Shown here piece after piece: positions 59,001 to 64,000 of a DNA stretch of 64,000 nt; within the stretch, counting starts at the first letter, position 1; every line of letters begins with the position of its first letter. The notes beneath the pieces are model-generated. The model did no database searches. It saw only the letters and a program-made list of their open reading frames with translations, and had not been told where the DNA came from. The DNA comes from Macrocystis pyrifera. Lineage: Eukaryota; Sar; Phaeophyceae; Laminariales; Laminariaceae. Made by a program: the position numbers and the translations under genes. The DNA lies in NCBI GenBank assembly GCA_031763025.1, contig JASSKH010000046.1, forward strand, positions 744,001-808,000. Reading direction: 5' to 3'.

Positions 59001-62000
59001 AGCGGTAGTAATTAGCGCTTTCTCACGCTACACTTGAGGAAGCGCATGCACGGAAAAGATAAAATGACGACATGAGTATCCTCCCTTTCCAGCAGGAGGG
59101 AAAAACGCGTACCAAGTACGTACCGGAAATACTTGTGGACTTGTGCACACACATCAATGATCTGCTAAATTCGCCCGGAACGTTCCTTAGAAAAACAGCC
59201 TGTTGGACTACTTAAAGTGCTCAAAGTACCTACTTACAGCATTCACAGTACTCAGCATTCACAGTACTTACACCTGTAGTACTTACAGTGCTTAGAGTAC
59301 TTACATTACATACAGTGCGAGTAGTCAGCAGCAGGTCGTTCCAAGCAAGGGTGAAATCGACGAAGACAATGATACTTATGTAGTTGGTCCTCGAGGCAGA
59401 ACGGAATACAGCTGACAGGTCGCAATGTTTTATGCCCGTACAGAAAAGAGAACAAAGAGCAGGTTAGAATTATACCGTATAATACACCTATCATCAAAGA
59501 GAGCGGCGCTTCGCCACCCATCAGACAGAACATTCCACCGTGTTCCCTACCGGCTTTATCTGCAAACAACCCACAACCTACGTACAGCTGATAGTAACAC
59601 GTCTGCTTACATTAAATCACTGATGAAATGACAACAAAACCTGCAGTGCTGTACGTATGGTACGATGCTGTACCGTCGTAAACCAACTGCCTGTACATAT
59701 TGATAGAGGCTGTGGCCAAAATCAGGGATACCTGATGCATTTGGGTCAAAATCAGGTAATACTAAAACCAGGTGAAAAACCCGCGCCACGAGCGGTGCTT
59801 TTCCATGAAAATCCAATGTTTCTAAATGCGCGTAAACATTTAGCGTGTAGCCTCCAAAATTTGAATTGTTCTCTCTTCTTTAGGGGTACCACGGGCTCCA
59901 CTTGGACCTGCAGAGAGTCACCAGGCTTCGTTTGTTTCGCCACGGCGGGAGAACCAAGAATATTTATTTTGGCGCCCCCCTCCTGTTGACAGGTTCGGAG
60001 CTTCTCGACCACCCTCGCGCAACCGCCTGCGCGACACCAAATTATCTTGCCGTACCAAACCTTAGATCACTTCGGCGGCGGGGTGGTGCAGACGAAATGC
60101 TGTGTGTCCATGGTGTTCTACTGTAATATGACTCATGTGATCACAGAAAACAACAGAATACCTACCACAACAACTACTGACTAACTGAAGCACATCGTAA
60201 AGAAGAAAAAGTGAAATCAGCGTACGTAAGTATAAATACCTGGTACGTACGTACGAGTACAAAGTTTATGCACAAGAATTTCAACCAAGGGGTCGCAGAC
60301 GCAGACGCAGAGAAAAAACAGTGTACGTATGGCCTCTGTGATTGGTTCAAAGTTGGCCAAAGTCAGTTGAAAGCTAGACAGAGTAGACAAAGTCAGGTAT
60401 ACCTTGGGCTTTTCGAGCCAAAATCAGGTACGATGTCAGCCTGGGCAATAGCAGGGCTTCTGGCGTGCGTTTGGTACTTGTTTTTAGTATGTGACTGGTG
60501 TTGGCCGAAAAGTGGCCAGGTATACCTCTTTTCTGGCAAAAGCCCTATTAATAGTGTAAGCTCACCTTGATCGACACAGCGAACCTAATGACTCCTGCTG
60601 GCAGAGTGACTTGTCCCCCCGCTTTGGTTGCGTCTTCTAGCGAAATTACCGCCACAGCATTGGGCAAAGGGTTTACTTCCAGGGCAGCAATGGGTGCCAT
60701 CACGCCAACTCCCGCCTTCGCGACAACAACAGCGAACAAACAACATGTCGCCAGGCGCAACGAAAGGGAAGGCCATCGGAAACAGCCGTGTTTAGCAATA
60801 CTGGTGCAATATTTGAGCAAAGGTAACAGCCGCCGACTTACAGTACAATTGTAAAGGCCATGCAACAGGTAGGCAAAAAGCAGACCTGGTTCTCTACGCC
60901 AACGAAGCGAGTGCGACCATTGCTTTTTCCAAGAAGGAAGGGCACTAGTATGCTACTACGAGAGAAGTGTTGTTAAGTGTAGAAGGAAGGGCACACTTCA
61001 GTACATGACGCAGGTGCTCTATGACCAATTATTCAGTGTTGATATTTGACACTGTCGCTCATACTCAGCAACCGTCGATTTACTGTAGATGCAAACATTG
61101 CGTCCTTCTTTGCAAGCGCACCTCTGGAAACTCCAATATACAAACTTGATTTGAATGTATTACAGAAAGGCAATTCAACAGATGACTAGCCTTGCTACGG
61201 ATGAGATATCATAGCACTGGATGTTTGATAGCGCGTTTTAGCCTGTAACTGGTTTCAACCCACACACACCCATTGCTCCATTAGGTCACGATCGGGTCAT
61301 TCACAGATATGTCGTTAGAGCCCCGTCGTGCTGATAAACGTTTTTTTCGAGAAAAATCGGCTGTAGACATTGATTGGTGTACAGCTGGAATAGCTCCTGG
61401 TAGGTATATACCATCGACAGTGTGTCAATACAGTCACGAACGCACCAGACTCGATCTTGAAATATGACTATCAATATGATAGCATGTCGAATAATCTCAC
61501 TTCTTGCATTCGGCGCAAAGCGGTGCGCGCAGCCTTGTCATCTGAGGCGGGAAGCTGCTCCAGGAAAATGCTGTCGGCCGTCGCGATGTCCTTAAATGGC
61601 ATCCCCACAGCAGTCTTGAACCCAAGCTGTAATGACAACAGACGGGTATTAGTTTCTACTGCAGTACAACACCATAAATAAAGCAAGGCAAAACGGGCAT
61701 TGTTCTGAGGTAGACAGTCAGCAGGTAGACACTTAGCCAAGAAGAACGCCACGTACTTTGCTGGAATCGTGCAAACATTTCATTACAGCAGATATATATT
61801 GTAGCTACGAACCGTTTAACGCCCCTTCGCGTCACTGAATACATGTCGAGACTACCATATACAGCGACTCGTGTATGCGTGTAGTGTCTGCATAGTACCA
61901 GGTATACTTGTAGTGATATCTATGGTGCTGTACTGCATGTACTTACTGTCAAAAGGGCCACAAAATATCAAAATATCCGCACCGCCTGGTAGAGAGCTTG

Positions 62001-63687
62001 GGGCTTCTGCAGGTCTTCCAAGGAGACCTGCATGATGACGGAACCGTCCCGGTGCAAGTAAGCCCTGACGTCCACGGGGTCTCCCTCCTACAACACGGAA
62101 CGCGCGGCAGAGCAACATCAACAGACCGGTGGCGTCATGTGTTAATACAGCAATACCAATAGCAAGATACGATGCATGCACATGACACATAGTACCAGTA
62201 CATTAAACGGGTACGAGGCCACGACGAGATGCGTGCAGCGTAGCCTACCCAGCGGATGTCCTGTTTGGCTAGGTGTTGTGAGCTTATTTTTCCCGTTGGT
62301 GCGCTGTCATGGATGCAAGAACACCATGGGTACATCTATTAATAGCTTGAAGACTGCAGTGGACGTACAGGCAAAGTCGAACAACCACGGATAGCGAGCA
62401 AACAACGTTAAATGACAGAGCCATGTGATCCATTTTTTGGTCGAGGTCGTTGGCGATGTTCCCATAATGACCTGGCATAGCCTGGCTTTTTCGAAAAGAC
62501 TGCTGAATGTGTATTCTACCGCTCACCACCCCTACCTGCTGTAGATATATATATATATATAGATAGACTATACGGACCCCTTAAACTACGTGTAAAAAAA
62601 CGTCTACCAGATACTTAGTATTGACCAATAAAGTTACAAGGACATGAATTCACCCATAGCGCGAGAGGCGCCCTACCGTACATACTGCGAATAAGTGCTA
62701 CTGCACATATCATACGAATATGTGCTTCAGATAAACCGCTGTACCTGCTGTTCCGGCAGCGCTCCAGTCCGCCTTCCGAAGGACTTGAAGTCCCTGGCAG
62801 TCTCTTTGAACGCGGGCACCGCGGCATGCCCCGCTACATCTTCCACAGCGTGTTTGCCGATCTGTGACATCGCACCGACAGCCCCACCCGTGCAACAGTG
62901 AAGGGTGAAGGTACTACTTAATACTCACGCCAGTACCCACGCCCCTGGATGTCACCAATTCACGGCGCACTGCTGTTGATAAATTGAAAGTCGAAGCCGC
63001 CAACATTGATCATAATGATAAGCTGAAAATTTCACGACGTTAAGTGCGGGCCTAGGACAGGACAGCTACCGATAGGCATGGTTTATCACCGCTGTCGTTG
63101 TGTTTCGGCCGCCATTCGTATCCACAGAGCGTCTCCAGTCTAAAGGCGGTGTTTGGTGGCATGTAACAGCAACCTAATTCCAAACGCTGAACGGGAAACA
63201 AATGAAATCGTGCTGTAATACGTAGGGCATCGACATCGGAGGACGAGCAACAGCCTGCCAACACTATCAATACGTTGTAGCCACAAAATTCATTGGAGTT
63301 AAGGTTTACAAGAGCAATGTTGCAGAACCTTAAAACTTGTGGATTGACAGCAGTGCAGCGGTCACTGTGCAGTAGTTGAACTGCAGAAACGAAGATACAG
63401 CATACGTTCTTCGATTTTGAGCGATTATCGTTGTCAGCACTACCAATGCTTGGAGACAAGGACCAGTGATTCCATCGCCCATCACTTGGCTGTTCCTACA
63501 ACGTACCTCAGCGAGATTTGAACAAGGGCTGAGTTCAAACTCCGGGTCCTCCGTGAGAGACACACGGATGGTGTCCCCTAGACCGTCCATGAGCAGAGCT
63601 CCAATGCCGATGGCGCTTTTCATTCTCCCGTCTTCCCCCTCTCCCGCCTCCGTAACTCCAAGATGCAACGGGTAGTCCCAACCCCGC
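53036..63687 (-). CDS. ispG: 4-hydroxy-3-methylbut-2-enyl diphosphate synthase, plastid type (partial, 5' end outside window)
   Basis: Penultimate enzyme of the plastid MEP isoprenoid pathway, converting methylerythritol cyclodiphosphate to HMBPP with a 4Fe-4S cluster and reduced ferredoxin. Ten exons, all GT-AG and phase 0 throughout: 63687-63507, 62861-62745, 62087-61983, 61626-61501, 60715-60566, 58907-58731, 58560-58420, 57777-57700, 57354-57223, 53179-53036; 449 codons. Visible: [20 protein letters not shown], the plant-type insert domain ([28 protein letters not shown]), [13 protein letters not shown] repeat, [16 protein letters not shown] (two cluster cysteines), AIMGCIVNG (third cysteine), and [12 protein letters not shown] near the end. 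The large insert is the plant/algal form, not the short bacterial one. One oddity: NGVGE where the family has NGPGE. The N-terminal TIM barrel and targeting peptide lie beyond 64000. Confidence 0.95.
53180..57222. other. Last intron of ispG (4.0 kb)
   Basis: No gene recognised. It holds the word shared with 26855-26960 (53340-53450), an imperfect ~199-bp tandem pair (about 54375-54560 and 54574-54700, both with 'caccga.cgaggtgtgag'), a T run with the CCGCCGGAGGAT tail motif (about 54994-55036), the 'ggacactgg' dispersed word (about 55065), a GGTATGGTAC-rich tract (about 55430-55590) and a GACA run (56085-56100). Confidence 0.5.
58908..60565. other. ispG intron with short tandem repeats
   Basis: 59205-59310 has irregular repeats of cagtacttac/cagtactcagcattca. 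A minus-strand frame at 59752-60012 looks slightly coding ([20 protein letters not shown]) but the flanking ispG exons join in phase without it. Confidence 0.45.
60716..61500. other. ispG intron without recognised content
   Basis: Nothing recognised apart from a short direct repeat 'agaaggaagggcac' (about 60932 and 60980). Confidence 0.4.
62538..62570 (+). repeat. TA microsatellite
   Basis: A (TA)n run with flanking tagatata, in an ispG intron. Confidence 0.8.
62862..63506. other. ispG intron without recognised content
   Basis: The exons on both sides join in phase (CSNLAE to IGKHAVEDV), so the open frame at 63052-63459 is intronic. Nothing else recognised. Confidence 0.5.
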
Positions 63688-64000
63688 CTGCGCCGCACGG
63701 CTCACGTGTGTGAGAAACACACAACCAACATACTTGTTACCCTCACAGTGCGTTTGCCACGGCTACTCCCGGATTTGAAAGTATTGAAACTACATCTACA
63801 CTGGAACAGCACCTGGGAACGCAACAGCGAACGATAGCCTGGTACTTGTATTCCGTATCGTGAAATATGCCCACATTGAACACTACCTGAAACACTTGTG
63901 CAAGTGAGCTCGTGCAATCGAATCAGAGAGACAGAAAGCAACCGCCTCGGGGGAAAAAAAACGCCCGGATTCGGCACAAACATCTGCGTGAATTTCGATT
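63688..64000. other. ispG intron at window edge
   Basis: It precedes the first visible ispG exon (acceptor gcgcAG). The upstream exons are outside the window. No exon recognised here. Confidence 0.5.

Noticed and set aside
59752..60012. Possible extra ispG exon ([20 protein letters not shown])
   Set aside because: The ispG exons on either side (ending VSIK and beginning GTEDLSG) join in phase and match the plant enzyme without it.
63052..63459. Open frame that could be an ispG exon
   Set aside because: Exons 63687-63507 and 62861-62745 join directly in phase at the position expected from plant IspG.
1..64000. CRISPR arrays, bacterial operons, rRNA genes
   Set aside because: None seen. The direct repeats are long tandem duplications or dispersed elements without regular spacers, and the genes have spliceosomal introns.

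Overview
The window is nuclear DNA of a photosynthetic eukaryote with GT-AG introns, kilobase-scale introns and heavy repeat content. The best taxonomic clue is the gene at 46250: its first exon encodes an ER-type signal peptide ending DA|FVQP (the Phe-at-cleavage-site plastid signal of algae with a secondary red plastid), then a transit-like stretch, then a twin-arginine lumen signal. With a plant/plastid-type IspG next to it and a LINE lineage of a type I associate with stramenopile genomes, I infer a stramenopile alga. The species is not determinable from here.

Three host genes occupy the right half. (1) An aldo-keto reductase on the minus strand (30840-45992) has 11 exons that I could place to the base, 325 codons if one missing base in exon 4 is ignored. 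Its introns hold a degenerate LINE, a 1.9-kb TIR transposon and a retroposon. (2) Divergent from it, 257 bp away, is a plus-strand gene for a predicted thylakoid-lumen protein (46250 to about 51.4 kb, possibly 52.8 kb). It is incompletely reconstructed and one exon has an 8-A run that breaks the frame. (3) Converging on it is ispG/gcpE (53036 to beyond 63687, minus strand): 10 exons, 449 codons, covering the C-terminal part of the plastid MEP-pathway enzyme. Its N-terminal exons lie outside the window.

The left half (1-30800) is almost entirely repeats and decayed mobile elements. It holds two dispersed blocks (X and Y) that recur at 14.4-16.0 kb in a different relative orientation, TA-flanked MITEs, a tRNA-derived SINE, a pair of ~1.1-kb inverted arms (8.26-9.31 and 12.17-13.25 kb) around 2.9 kb, several tandem arrays, a decayed LTR retrotransposon (gag, protease and protease-RT linker) at 18.25-23.06 kb, and a fragmentary gene with an OTU-protease motif followed by a PIF1-like helicase motif at 25.0-26.7 kb, possibly a dying Helentron/Helitron2.

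The most unusual object is a non-coding DNA transposon present twice (5780-7683 and 33830-35712). It has ~20-bp terminal inverted repeats and 8-bp target duplications, and it is filled with dozens of degenerate TAACA-N3-TGTTA palindromes that put stop codons in every frame.
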